64,000 nt of DNA from Nemertoderma westbladi (taxonomy: Eukaryota; Xenacoelomorpha; Nemertodermatida; Nemertodermatidae), in contig JAUCBJ010007620.1 in NCBI GenBank assembly GCA_032718475.1, positions 1 through 64,000 of the forward strand, in the 5' to 3' direction. Positions 10,195 to 22,153 of the stretch are shown piece after piece. The translations under genes and the position numbers were made by a program. The notes beneath the pieces were generated by a model. That model made no database searches and was not told the origin of the DNA. It saw only the letters and a program-made list of their open reading frames with translations. Numbering within the stretch: the first letter of the stretch is position 1; every line of letters starts with the position of its first letter.

Positions 10195-11010
10195 CAGCAA
10201 AATGGCATTGCTGAGCGAATGAATCACATACTCATAGAGATGGATCAATCGATGTTGTGCCATGCCCAGATCCCTCCTGAGTGGTGGGCTGAAGCCATGG
10301 TCTATGCCACACTCATCCAAAATATTTCACCCACCTCAGCAATTCCCGATAAGGTGCCATTCAAAGTATTTAATGGTATCAAACCAGACGTGTCAACTCT
10401 TTGCGTTTGGGGTTGTGACACATAAAATTTACATCGAACGTATGGCATGCAATAAACTGCAACCTAAATCGATATGCTGCCGATATGTCAGTCATTCACA
10501 GCATGCCAAGTTCTACAAACTTTGTCAGTCTGTCACTGGTAAACAGATTATTATCTCCTGCAATGTCACTTTTCAGGAAAATACATTCGACGAGCGCATG
10601 AAGAGCGACAACTCTACATTTGAGTACCTTCATGATGATCAGGTGGAACCACCCACCCCAATCACAGGGCCGGTTAATATTGCTGATATAAAATCAGATT
10701 CCTTGGATGGCGATAATGGACCACACATTCCACTCACACCAACCTAGGTGTACCTCCAGTCTGTCTCGGCATTGTAAAATACGATGATCATGACGACATT
10801 GGAGAGGGGATGGATGAAGTAAACTATGTGTTTATTGCATTCGATAACTCTGACCCTGCCACCATGAAGGAAGCGCTACGGAGTAACTGGATTACTGTTG
10901 CTCAAGATGAGTATCACTCCATGATTAACCGAGATGCCTGGGAACTCGTTGAACGACCACCAGTCGCCAATGTCATTGGATCAAAATGGATCTTTTGCGT
11001 CAAACGGGAT
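10195..11010 (+). pseudogene. copia pol: integrase C-part and RT start
   Basis: Integrase resumes with YTPQQNGIAERMN containing the catalytic Glu (about 10187-10225), then PPEWWAEAM and the KVFNGIKP block. After a frameshift near 10425 there is a linker with SHSQHAKFYKL, and then the RVT_2-type RT start (RDAWELVERPP and GSKWIF, 10810-11010). The RT is lost at about 11011, next to a palindromic MITE. Nothing downstream resumes the RT, so the element is 3' truncated. Confidence 0.8.
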
Positions 11011-11029
11011 CCTCTTTTATATGCCCCGC

Positions 11030-11235
11030 ACTTTTATATGCAAGTTTTTCTGGATTAGAAAATAATCAGAAGTAAACTGTAATTACTATAATTAAATCAA
11101 CTAATATTCATTGTTACAATATTGTAATATACCGGTACCTAGGGTTGTAGGACATGAATATTAGTTGTTTTAATTATATTAATTACAGTTTACTTCTGAT
11201 TATTTTCTAATCCAGCTAAACCTGCATATAAAAGT
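11030..11235. mobile_element. Palindromic MITE, about 206 bp
   Basis: The arm 11030-11113 (ACTTTTATATGCAAG...) is the near-perfect inverse of 11154-11235 (...CTGCATATAAAAGT), giving inverted repeats of about 83 bp around a 40-bp centre. There is no coding content. It sits at the broken end of the copia RT. A clear target duplication was not found. Confidence 0.75.
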
Positions 11236-11841
11236 AAAAGAAACATCGGATATATCAATGACCTACTAGGATTAATTTAATTTTTTTTAATACTTGCAAA
11301 ATACATTCCCCATTCATTTCAATATAGTACAGCCAAAATTAAGAAAGTTTATGCTTATCGTGCTTGAGGGAGGTAGACCCCAGGACCTATCAACTTTGGA
11401 CATATCAATAATCAGCCTATTTTGGACATAAACGTACTAAGAAATTGGATGCAATAATGTATGTTGATACCGTGTAGTTTAGTGTTTTTTTATTGATACA
11501 CTAGCGTATAATAATAGAATGATAACCTACCGATTTCAAAAAAAAAATAAAAATAGTATTACAAATCTTGATGATATTTTCATGAGATTTGAACTGAAAT
11601 GGTTTCACCTCCCTCCTTCTTACTGGGTGAAACAGCTAATCTTGACTTGACGGAATTAAAAATTATGGGAAATTAATAAATGTAATCATCAATTATTTTA
11701 TTTTTTTTTAATCCATCCGAAACAATATACGAAATTTAGGGGATATGGAAATACACCTTACATCAATCAGGTTTACTCCTATTGCCATTGCAAAAACAGT
11801 TCACGGGGTTTAGTACCCAATCAGAGCTTATTATTTGACTT
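11236..11841. other. AT-rich spacer, nothing recognised
   Basis: No coding similarity, inverted repeats or arrays were seen. It holds T-runs near 11281 and 11701. Confidence 0.5.
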
Positions 11842-11845
11842 TTAA

Positions 11846-13513
11846 CCCTATTAAAGTCGGGGTGGTGGGAGGTCAATATGAACCCCCCCCCCCCGTGGTT
11901 TTTTTGTTATAATTCTGAAACAAACGCAGTTGGGAATCTGAAATTTTATGACTTTTCCTAAAAATCTATTGTCTTCCTCGTAGTGAAAACCGTTTTCATA
12001 AATATTGGGTACTTTTCGAGTTATCGCACCATTTTTTAACCCTACTTTTGGCACTTTTTTGAGGCGTTTTTTGAAAATTACATTTCATTAAATATGAATT
12101 GTAACATCTCTATTTTTGATGTACACCAGTTTTTTGGTGTTAGCAATTGGATGGAATTCATATAAATTAATTTAGAAATTTCAAACTTGTTTTTTCGGCA
12201 GGTGCCAAATTTTGGCGCCAGCACCAAACTTTGAAATATGTCAATTTAACTGAATATTTTTTGAATATATACGAGTTGCACCAAGCGTATCAAACTTGTA
12301 TTTTTCGGTGCTGTGTGCAAATTTTGGTGCTAGCACGAAATTTTGAAAATCCATTCAATAGATAAAATTGCTTGTGACAATTTATTTCTTGCATTTTAGA
12401 GGTTTATGGCTGTTCTGAATTCAATGGAATATATAATTATGGAACTAGACATCTCAAACTTGTATTTTTCGGAAGTGGGTGCAAAATGTGGTGATAGCAC
12501 CAAATTTTGAAAACCATCAAATATATCAATTGATTGTGTCACCTTGTTTTTTACGTTATACGGGTTTGTGAGCGTTCTGCACCAAGCGTATCAAACTTGT
12601 ATTTTTCGGTGCTGTGTCAACTTTTGGTGCTAGCACGAAATTTTGAAAATCCATTCAATAGATAAAATTGCTTGTGACAATTTATTTCTTGCATTTTAGA
12701 GGTTTATGGCTGTTCTGAATTCAATTGAATATATAATTATCGAACTAGACATCTCAAGCTTGTATTTTTCGGAAGTGGGTGCAAAATGTGGTGCCAGCAC
12801 CAAATTTTTGAAACTAAGGAAATTGATCAGTAGATAGTATCACCTTGTTTCTTGCGTTATACGGGTTTATGATGGTCCTGAATCCGATGGAATCAATAAA
12901 AACAACACTGGACATCGCAAACTTGTAGTTTTTGGTGATGGGTACGAAATTTGGTGCTAGCACCAAAATTTGCCAACTCGCCGAAAAATACAAGTACCAA
13001 TGATCTGGCATATTATAAATTTATTCCATTAGAATCAGCGCCCTAGAAAACCTGAAAATGTGAATTTTTAGCATCGTAAAAGTGAATTTATAATTTTGTG
13101 TTGTTACTGAAAAGTGCTGGTTACTCTTTTCATTTTTTTCCTACGCAGAGAGGACTAAACAGCCATTTTTATAATCATATAATTTTTAAATATTTTCCAA
13201 TTTATTTTGCAATTTATTTTGAAAACCTGTATTGAAAAACAATTAACCGAAAAATGTAACTTTCAAATTTTGTGAAAATTGTGCACTACTTGTAATTTTT
13301 GTGCTGCAATATAACCACCCCAGTACATTTTTTCGAAAAAATTTTTTTCGGTCGGATCCAGACTAGTGATACCTACGTACAAACAAAAAAATCAGACGTT
13401 TTCGTAAAAATTTGTAGATTTTAGTGGGTGGGTCAATATGACCACCCCCCCCCCCCCCCCCTCCCCGGTATTTGTATAACATTTATACCCCGGTACTACA
13501 CCCTGTAATAGGG
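11846..13513. mobile_element. TTAA-flanked non-autonomous DNA transposon (piggyBac-like), copy A
   Basis: The element starts CCCTATTA and ends TAATAGGG, with TTAA on each side (11842-11845 and 13514-13517), which is the piggyBac pattern of target and terminus. It is 1668 bp with no transposase ORF. Internally, several degenerate copies of a block with TTTTCGG...GGTGCTAGCACCAAATTTTG are repeated. Near both ends a palindrome of the form GGTCAATATGACC is bordered by a G or C run. The same family appears inverted at 16316-17640. Confidence 0.7.
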
Positions 13514-13517
13514 TTAA

Positions 13518-14123
13518 ATTGAATAAATAAAGTGTAAAAAGTACCGGGGACATATGACATGGTGTCCCCCCTACCTGAAAAGTGGGAGGGACGTGTCCCC
13601 CCCCCCCCCCCCCCCACCCCCTGTTGTGGCTGCGCCCATGGAGTTAGTTAGATGTTTTATTACACTGTAGTTATTTGCTTTCACAGTAATTTCGTGACAG
13701 ATGCTAAAGGGATTGTAATCACTACCACAATGTATTCTAACTTTATTCAAATACTTTTATTCAAATACATTTACTTTAACTAACTTTATTCAAATATACT
13801 CACCTCTTCTCACTAGTGTATCAAATGTGATGGACTTTGAATTCACGCCACCGAGGAATAAGTTAGGTGCAACAAGCAAACAAACAACTGCTTGGGTGAT
13901 TCTATCGGCCATGTTTTATTCAAACAGTACTCCTAGTACAATATTTAGTCTCAGAGTACAGAATAACAAAATTAAACAGAATATTATTGTTTATTATATG
14001 TTTTAACATACATAAAATGTATAAATTGTTTAGAAATTTATATATCCATCCGTAAGGGCTGACTGACTGTATTCAATAGCAACCGTAAGGTCGCTTACCA
14101 ATCTATAGCAAATCAATTCAAGA
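13518..14123. other. Spacer with poly-C tract
   Basis: 13535-13645 is a repeat fragment with a 19-bp C run (13597-13615) ending in GGCTGCGCCCATGG. The rest is AT-rich with TTTATTCAAATAC repeated near 13740-13800. No gene was recognised. Confidence 0.5.
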
Positions 14124-14195
14124 GCCTCCATTGTGTAATGGTCAGCATACCTTAACGTTTATCGGGGGACGCGGGTTCGATCCCCGCTGGTGGCG
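14124..14195 (+). tRNA. tRNA-like sequence (anticodon GTT by position)
   Basis: This is a 72-nt cloverleaf of canonical length. The acceptor GCCTCCA pairs with TGGTGGC except for one T-T pair. The D arm is TTGTGTAATGGTCAGCAT. The T arm GCGGG-TTCGATC-CCCGC is perfect and includes a good B box. By length counting the anticodon loop is ACGTTTA, giving GTT (Asn), but position 33 is C instead of the near-universal T and the anticodon stem has a mismatch. It may be a decayed tRNA or the head of a tRNA-derived SINE. Confidence 0.45.
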
Positions 14196-14937
14196 AATTC
14201 ATTCTTTCCGCTCCATTTGCTATTGGGTTCGGATCATCCTAAGTCCTATTTAAATTACCTAATAATTCACGGAATATATAACTTGAATAAATTAATAATT
14301 ATTATAATTAGCACATATATATATATATCAATTAGACAAATGAACATCATAATATTAATCAACATTAATTAATTATAGTTTAAGATGCGCTCTATCTTAC
14401 TATTCACTTGAATAAATTAATGAGTGTGAGAATTTCGCTAATTGCCTGTTATATACTTAATGAGTGGTAATACATTGTACTTACATGTACAGCTGTAGTA
14501 TTATACTCATATTATAAAAACTGTATACTAAAGGTTCAATCAATATTTTGTTAACCTCCTTCCATGTGTAGTGTAGTGTATATATAATGGTTACATGTCG
14601 TATTGATTGTAAGCTTAAGTTAAGCTGTAGAGGGATCTGCACTCTGCAGGTGCGTAGTAGGAATCTTGTATGTTTGGAAATTCTTAGGAAGCATAGAGAA
14701 TGTAGGTAGAAGTATTTATATATGTTTATTTATGGCAATATATATTATATGGCATGATGTAATTCATCATGACAAATAGAGTTGATGATGTTCTGTATGA
14801 ATAATATATAAATTTAATTTTAATGTGTCATCGACTCTGCTCGTCGCAGCTGAACAAATAGTATTTAATGGGGGATGTAGTCGCTCTTTCCACCTGTGTA
14901 TCTCTCATCTACCAGCCCTGGTTCAGGGGTGCTGCTA
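14196..14937. other. AT-rich spacer, nothing recognised
   Basis: No coding similarity was found. Simple AT repeats lie near 14310 and several long T/A stretches are present. Confidence 0.5.
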
Positions 14938-15595
14938 TGAGATGCATGGGCGCAACCAGCTAAAAACTTTTGGGGGGTCACTGGAGTAAAAAGTGGACCT
15001 CCACACCCACCCTCCCCCGCCCGTAGCGAAGCTGAATTCATTTAGGAGTGTGGGGTGGGGAGCTGCTTATGAGACTCGAACGAGGGCGGTTTGGGCAGTG
15101 GGGTATCAAGGATTTGGGAAAGGTTTCAGAATAGGGTCCATTGGGTGGGTCTGGGGACGAATCCTTGGTGGGAGGTAAGGTGGGGGGGGGGGGGGGGGGG
15201 GGGGGAAGCCCCCCGGAATTTTTGAAAGTTAAATAAGAAGGTGAGCAGTTCGAACGGATTGTAAGTCAGAGTATTTTTGCTCCTTTCTTCATGCTTGAAT
15301 AGTGTAGGTCTATCGTAACATCTTGATACCTTCATGAATTAATTACATTTAAATTGCTTGTAAGCGAGCGAGCGAAATAAAAATAACGTGTTTGAATTTT
15401 GCAACAGTTTTCAATGAAGATACAGCAAAAGCGAGCGGTGCGAGCTCAAATTTTGACAATTTAGTAATCCTCTAGTTACGAGTTGTACTTCGGGGGCGCC
15501 TTCTATGTTGTACGATTATCTGCATTTCATGCAGATTTTCTGCATCCCCCCCCCCCCCCCCCCCCCCCGTTGTTGATCCGCCACTGCTTGTATGT
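14938..15595. repeat. Unclassified dispersed repeat with long poly-G and poly-C tracts
   Basis: It begins GATGCATGGGCGCAACCAGC and ends near GTTGTTGATCCGCCACTG. It contains a 24-bp G run (15182-15205) and a 23-bp C run (15546-15568). The GGGCGCAACC start mirrors GGCTGCGCCC at about 13628, suggesting both are ends of one repeat family. No ORF is believable. Confidence 0.45.
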
Positions 15596-16253
15596 GAGGA
15601 ATGGACTAAATGACATAATGGCAATCATATTGTGGTTCTGATTCTCTAAACGCTTTGTTTGTTATCCCATTATTTTTATAATACCATTTGCTGATGATGA
15701 AACTAGAAGGCGGTGCTAGCGCACTGTGAAAGAAGGTCTTTAGTTTCTGATGACTGTTCAACTGACCAGCTCTTCGTTCAAGTTACACTTTAAATAATGT
15801 ATACATCAATAATGTTTATCACATAAAATGACCTTTATTATGTTCTCGAAGAGTTAATGAACAAAAGGAGACACTTGATTATTGACCTTTCAATAAATGT
15901 ACTATATTATTAGAAGTTCGTTAGGTCTTCTTATTGTAAAAGTATTCACTATCTATCTATGTACAGTACATATACTGTATGTATCTATACCGGGTGAACT
16001 CCCCCAAGCTGTAGGTCGTCTGTCAATAAAAGTTATAAGAATTGGGTAGTGCTTTAGGTCGATTGTACTGCTGTACTACGGTATGTGGCAATAGCAAAAT
16101 ATAAAAGTCTGACTTGTGAGTCTGAGCGGATAGTGGATCTGGGCATCTAAGCTGACCTGGCTGCAGCTTTGACTTAATTAAAACTTTAAGATTTTGTATT
16201 AACTTCTGACTCCTTTCTTGTTCTGACAGTTTGAGCTACTGAGCTATCCAGCA
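15596..16253. other. Spacer, nothing recognised
   Basis: No arrays or coding similarity were seen. A pyrimidine-rich stretch ending TTCTGACAG at about 16230 could be a splice acceptor just upstream of the small ORF at 16254. Confidence 0.4.
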
Positions 16254-17741
16254 ATGTCTGATCATCAATGGAAAGACGTGGGGCAAAAAATTCTAGAACG
16301 CCTAGAAGACCTTAACCCTATTAGTACCGGGCTATAAAATGTTGTACAAATACCGGGGGGGGGGGGGTCATATTGACCCCCCCTCTAAAATGATGCGATT
16401 ACTATAAATGGCTGATTAGTCCTCTCTGCGTAGGTAAAAAATGAAAAAAACAAGTAACCAGCACTTTTCAGTTAGAACACAAAATTTTTTATTAACTTAT
16501 ACGATGCTATAAATTCACATTTTCAGGATTTTTAGGGCGCTGATTCTAATGGAATACATTTCTAATATGCCAGATCATTGCTACTTGTATTTTTCGGCGT
16601 AATTTGGCAAATTTTTGTGCTAGCACCAAATTTCGTACCCATCACCAAAAAGTACAAGTTTGCAATGTCCTGTGCTGTTTTTATTGATTCCATCGGATTC
16701 AGGCCCCTCATAAACCCGTATAACGCACGAAACAAGATGATACTATCTTCTGATCAATTTTCTTATTTTCAAAAATTTGGTGCTGACACAACAATTTTCA
16801 CCCACTTCCGAAAAATACAAGTTTGAAAACTCTTATGAAATTTTTACTGATTCCATTGAATTCGGAGCCCTCACAAACCCGTATAACGCAAGAAACAAGG
16901 TGACACAATCAATTGATATTTTTGATGGTTTTCAAAATTTGGTGCTTGCACCACATTTTGCACCCACTTCCGAAAAATACAAGTTTGAGATGTCTAGTTC
17001 GATGATTATATATTCCATTGAATTCAGAACAGCCTTAAACCTCTAAAACTCAAGAAATAAATTGTCACAAGCAATTTTATGTATTGAATGGATTTTCAAA
17101 ATTTCGTGCTACACCAAAATTTGCACACAGCACCGAAAAATACAAGTTTGATACGCTTGGTGCAACTCGTATATCTTCCATCGAAACCAGGACCCCAAAA
17201 AACCCCAATTGCGTAAAAAAACAAGTTTCAAACAATCAATTTACAAAATTGACATATTTCAAAATTTGGTGCTGGCACCAAAATTTGGCACCCTTCCGAA
17301 AAAAATAAGTTTGAAATTTCTAAATCAATCCATTCCATCCAATTGCTAACAACAAAAAACCGGTGTAAATGAAAAATAGAGATGTTACAAATCATATTTA
17401 ATTAAATGTAATTTTTAAAAAACGTCTCAAAAAAAGTGCCAAAGGTAGGGTTAAAAAATGGTGCTATAACTCGAAAACTACCCAATATTTTTGAAAACTG
17501 TTTTCACTACTAGGAAGACAATAGAATTTTAGGAAAAGTCATAAAATTTCAGATTCCCAACTGCGTTTGTTTCAGAATTATATGAAAAAAACCACGGGGA
17601 GGGGGTCATATTGACCCCCACCCCCCCGGGTTTATTAGGGTTAAAAAGGGTCAATCTGACCTGCGTGAAGAACTTAAATCTGCAATCTACCGACTGTCGA
17701 CCTCTAATCATACGCTTCTTTGGCCACGGTGCCCGACTTAA
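16254..17741 (+). pseudogene. Short coiled-coil ORF split by a TTAA transposon
   Basis: ATG at 16254 opens MSDHQWKDVGQKILERLEDL. The codon at 16311-16315 is interrupted by the TTAA element. Counting one TTAA, the frame continues from 17645 with heptad-like GQSDLREELKSAI and stops at 17739-17741. The whole would be about 52 codons of mostly helical, charged sequence. It could be the start of a LINE ORF1-like protein or an exon of an unknown gene; I do not recognise it. Confidence 0.35.
16316..17640. mobile_element. TTAA-flanked non-autonomous DNA transposon, copy B (inverted)
   Basis: Flanked by TTAA (16312-16315 and 17641-17644) with ends CCCTATTA and TTATTAGGG, this 1325-bp element is the reverse orientation of copy A. 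For example 17480-17600 is the inverse of about 11880-12010. It shares the GGTGCTAGCACC sub-repeats and the G/C-bordered TCATATTGA palindromes. It has no transposase and is about 340 bp shorter than copy A. Confidence 0.7.
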
Positions 17742-18840
17742 GGCACTTAAAACGAAGAAGCTACTCGATTGCCCACTTACAGTATTTGAGCACTTAACCA
17801 CTCGTCGCTCATCCCTCCTGTTGAATGAAATAATCAAAATGCGGAAATGTAGCCAGATAATTCCTATTTCACTTCAAACGGAGTGATTCTTGTGAAAATT
17901 TCCGATAAAGATGCGCCCATGCTTCGTATCGTCTCTCGGATAGATCTTGTTAAACTTCAAGAGTCCATCAGATGTACCGGTACTAGCAAAGCCTGGCCAA
18001 TCGGCTAATAAGGTTCCGGTAGTCCAAGAAACTTCAAAGGTCTTTCTCGCCATCTCTACCGGTACTAAACAAAGAATGAGTACTCGACACTCTGCCCCCT
18101 GACGGACGAGAACATTTCGTATATTACCTAATAAGCTAATTTAGCTATTATCGGTCGGTGATAAGACGGCGATTAATTAAGTAATAATTTAATTATGTAT
18201 AGTACTATACAGAATAATTTTACCTACCGGTAAATTCTCAATATCCTAGTATAGGAAATAGGAACACCGGTATAGGAAAACCTCCTGTTCCTCATTACAA
18301 TGAAAGTTGTACTAAGAATATTAATGACCAGATTATATCAAAATTATTTGATATAATATTATAATATTACTTATTTTTAATTTATGTACCACCGTGTATA
18401 CACCGCAAATATATTCATATACCCAATATACACTGTATATTGGGTATATAAATATATGTATTTGTGTGTATGTTTGTTTGTACGAACACACACGTTTTGT
18501 GTTGCACTCTTTCATAACGTTAATATCGTTGCGTACAACAGGAGTTAATTCCAATTCGTATCGGTTTAGCTGGTATATAGAATTATTCATAAGATTTTTA
18601 TTTATCTAATAAAGAAATATTATTGTTTACTACAAGATATGACACACATCAGGAATGAAATATGGCCTTATTTTACTATTATAAAATTTTATAATGTTAT
18701 AAATTTACCAAAAAATTTATACACAATATATAAATTATATCACTTACGTTGTACATACCACATAATATACATTACAAAATCAGATCCCACAAGCCCTACG
18801 TATTGTAAATCAGATTTTCTATAATCCTTCAATACGAATT
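17742..18840. other. Spacer, no gene recognised
   Basis: 17742-17885 is open in one frame (RFFGHGARLKALKTK...), with a vague LINE-tail look that I cannot support. The rest is AT-rich and includes one strong hairpin at 18417-18449. Confidence 0.4.
18417..18449. repeat. Perfect 15-bp inverted repeat
   Basis: ATATACCCAATATAC, a 3-bp loop ACT, then GTATATTGGGTATAT. No adjacent gene suggests a terminator role. Confidence 0.7.
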
Positions 18841-18896
18841 CACATTCACATGTACATTCTCCCTCCCCCCTTCCCACTTCCTCTCTTACACTTCCT

Positions 18897-19190
18897 GTGT
18901 GCTGCGACTTTTGCTACAGTATATTTCAGCCTAGTGATAACATTTTTTGCTGTCACCATTGCAACAATGATTTTCATGCACAATGCGGGAGTTTCCTTAC
19001 CATCAATGAATATAACACTAGACATAATAAATCTACTTGGTGTATATTTTGTTACTGTTCTATTTTTCCTTTCTCTACTATCCCAGACAATGACGATGAT
19101 ATTTTTTCAAACAGTGATATTTCAAGTTTTCGAAACGAAGGGAATTTTAATAATTCAGTGGACGACTTTTTTTAAATCTGTGTTAGTTTC
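18897..19190 (+). pseudogene. Zinc-finger (PHD-like) ORF, probable LINE ORF1 remnant
   Basis: The open frame reads CCDFC, then FCCHHCNNDFHAQC, then WCIFC, i.e. spaced Cys/His pairs like a PHD finger, followed by an acidic tail DNDDDIFSNSD and a stop. The frame enters from upstream without an ATG (GTG at 18897). PHD fingers occur in ORF1 or N-terminal regions of several non-LTR retrotransposons, and an RTE-like LINE follows at once. It could also be a separate exon of an unknown gene. Confidence 0.45.
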
Positions 19191-19199
19191 TTAAACAAT

Positions 19200-20935
19200 C
19201 AGGACTTACCTGGCAAACTGTGAATAAGGTATCTGGTCGGAAAAGTTGTGCAAAGAGGCGCCTCAAAGCCAATAGTCCCGAAGAACGTGTGGGGAAGTGG
19301 AAAAATCACTTCAGCAACTTGCTTGGGCAGCCAACAAACATCGAGGTCAGCCCTACAAGGAAAATATATGACAAGACACAGGAGACTGTCAGGAGACTGA
19401 TATAGAGACAGGGGACTTCACACCTGCCGAACTCCAAAGAAGCATTAAAAGCATGTCCAATAATAAAGCGAGTGGATTAGATGAAATTCCAGCGAGGTAT
19501 GGAAAACAGGAGTGCTAAACAGACCATTATTAAATGTTTGCAACCGGATGTTAAAAGGGGAAAAGCCTCCACCAATTTGGACTAAAGGTCAACTAAAGCC
19601 TCTCCCATAGAAAGGAGACCTCGGCATACCAACAAACTATCGTGGGATCTGTCTGCTTGTGGTAGCTGCCAAAATATACAATAAAATGATTCTATATAGG
19701 ATTAGGCCTCCCATAGAGAAACTACTGCGTAAGAGCCAAAACGGATTTCGACCAAGTAGATCAACAATAGATCAGATACTTGCACTATGGAGACTGATTG
19801 AAGGAATTAAGTCAAAGAATCTCCCTGCAGTCAGACTTTTGTGGACTTCAAGAAGGCATTCGACTCCAACCATAGAGGGAAAATGCTTGAAATCCTAAGA
19901 GCTTATGGAATACTAGAAGTAATCGTTGCTGGCATTGGATTGTTATATTGTGACACAGAAGCACAGGTACTCTCACCAGATGGTGAAACTGGGTTTTTCT
20001 CAATCCTGGCTGGCGTACTGCAAGGTGACACATTAGCACCATTACTATTTGTAATTGTACTGGATTACTCAATGAGGACGGCCATAAAGGGTGAAGATCT
20101 GGGATTCACACTTCAAGAACAAGAAGTCGTAGATATCCGGCAACTACAGTCACAGACACCGACTTTGCGGATGACATCGCCCTGCTCTCTAATACGCTAG
20201 CAGATGCACAGCTTCTACTGAATAAAGTGGAGAGGGCTGCTAAGGAGGTTGGATTGCATATAAATGCTACCAAGACCGAATTCATGACTTTTAATGTTGA
20301 TGGAAACTTGACAACCATTGATAATATTCAACTAAGGAAGGTTGACGACTTCCAGTACCTAGGATCATGGATAGAGAGTAGCAAAAAGGACATAGAAGTT
20401 AGGAAAGCAAAGGCTTGGGTAGCTCTATCAAAAATGGGTACCATCTGGAAATCAGATCACCCCAGGCACTTGAAGACTAAGTTATTTCGAGCCACAGTGG
20501 AAAGTGTATTTTTATACGGGGGTGAGACCTGGACACTGACTAAATCACTTGAACAACGAATTGATGGATGCTACAGAAGACTACTAAGGGAAGCCCTCAA
20601 CATCAGCTGGAGACAACACATGACAAATGCCGAGCTTTATGGTACAATACCACCTGTATCAACCACCCTCCGTGAACGCAGATTAAGATTCTTTGGGCAC
20701 TGCTGGCGAAGTAAAGACGAGGTCATACCAGATCTACTTTTCTGGCAACCAACTCATGGAAAGTGTAGTCGTGGACGACCGGCCATTACATATATAGATC
20801 AACTTGAAAGGGATACTGAACTTGGGAGAAACGAAATTGCGACAACTATGGAGAATCGGGAAGCCTGGAAGGATCTCATTTCCACTGTCCGAGTTCGCTC
20901 GACTTAGTAGTAGGTAGTAGTAGGATCCAGATCAA
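19200..20935 (+). pseudogene. RTE-like LINE, 5' truncated, frameshifted
   Basis: A recognisable RT runs through several frames: upstream linker SPEERVGKWKNHFSNLLGQP (19280-19340), TNYRGICLLV (about 19630), NGFRPSRSTIDQILALWRLI (about 19740), DFKKAFDS (about 19842), GVLQGDTLAPLLF (about 20014), the catalytic FADDIALLSN (about 20162) and YLGSWIESS (about 20356). The C-terminal segment ends FGHCWRSK and DLISTVRVRST (20700-20905). The tail is a TAG-rich microsatellite (20905-20925), typical of RTE elements. The endonuclease is missing, so the copy is dead. Confidence 0.8.
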
Positions 20936-22091
20936 AATCTAATAAATTCTGTATTTTCAGGTGGGTACTACAATAGGGTGTGTCTGGAATCACTTTTTTG
21001 CCGAATGGCTTAGCAACTCATACAATTGAGGAGGTTTGGCATCCTGATATGAATACTGATTTTTTTTTCAAAAATCAATGATGGAATCAGGTGGATCCAG
21101 ATGGATCAAGATATGACGTCATTGGTAGAAAAGGCTATTTTTAGAATATCATTGATTCGTGAAATTATTTTCCAAAAACGGTACAACTTGCATATAAATG
21201 AGAAAGATCCGGGCATTGAGTTGATTGTTGAAAGTTGATTTTTGAAAGTTGAGATGATTGTTTAGTTGATTGTTTAGTTTTTATTGATGGGACCAGTTGG
21301 CTCCAGAGTAACCAAATGGTCACCATTTCCACCAAATGGTCGTCATACCTAAAAATATCCAATTGAAGAACAAAAAGTGCTAATAATAGAACCACTCTCA
21401 TATGATATGGTAAGTAAAGTAGGAAAATAATGCTGAATCATGCCAATCACTGAACCATGCCAAATAAGAAAGCCTTACATTGATATAAAAAAACATAGTA
21501 CCTTTACTGTACCAAAAAAATACAGTAGCTACAAATTAGCAAATTATATGGCGGGTTTTTTGAAATATGTTTCGGTACTGATTAATAGATATTCTCACTA
21601 GTCAGTTTCTCCTGTTATGTCTGTCGACTGTGTTACACAGTAAGAAGCCTACATGCTGAAATTCTGAAATATACTACTGTAATTCTGGAATTTACAGTTT
21701 CATTTGCAAACCTCTACCTATAAATATATAAATAGAGTATAAATGACTACAGTAATAAATTAGATTGTGTTTCAAAGTTTAACAATTTTTGATTTATATG
21801 AATGTTTGAAATAATTATTTCATACGCTTCATTAAATTTCGCCCAGTTTTCTTGATTTCATAATTTTTCCCATTTTTGTAATGAAACATTTGAAAAAATC
21901 AAGGGTTTTTTCATTTTTTTTTTTAATTTTTAATTTTTTTTTTACAAAATTGCCATTTATCAGAAATAGAAAATGAGAATACCAAAAGTGGCCGAAAAAT
22001 ATGACGAAAATGAAAGAGCTGGTTCCAAAAAATATGGTATCGATATCACTGTGACGGTATCAGCATCAACAAAATCATATCTTATTATATA
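20936..22091. other. Spacer downstream of LINE, nothing recognised
   Basis: AT-rich sequence with GATGG/GATCC-rich repeats near 21080-21110 and a homopolymer T/A stretch near 21900-21950. No gene was supported. Confidence 0.45.
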
Positions 22092-22097
22092 TTTATT
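22092..22097 (-). promoter_or_regulatory. Poly(A) signal AATAAA for ankyrin gene
   Basis: AATAAA on the minus strand lies about 57 bp past the stop codon. A second AATAAA overlaps the stop itself (ACAATAAAGG). Confidence 0.45.
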
Positions 22098-22153
22098 TTT
22101 GTTTGTGAATTGCTGTATGTACTGTACATAAATATTATAGTAATAAAAGACCT

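Noticed and set aside
18850-19194. 114-codon hydrophobic frame (MYILPPPFPL...)
   Set aside because: It overlaps the zinc-finger frame, whose spaced Cys/His pairs are far less likely by chance.
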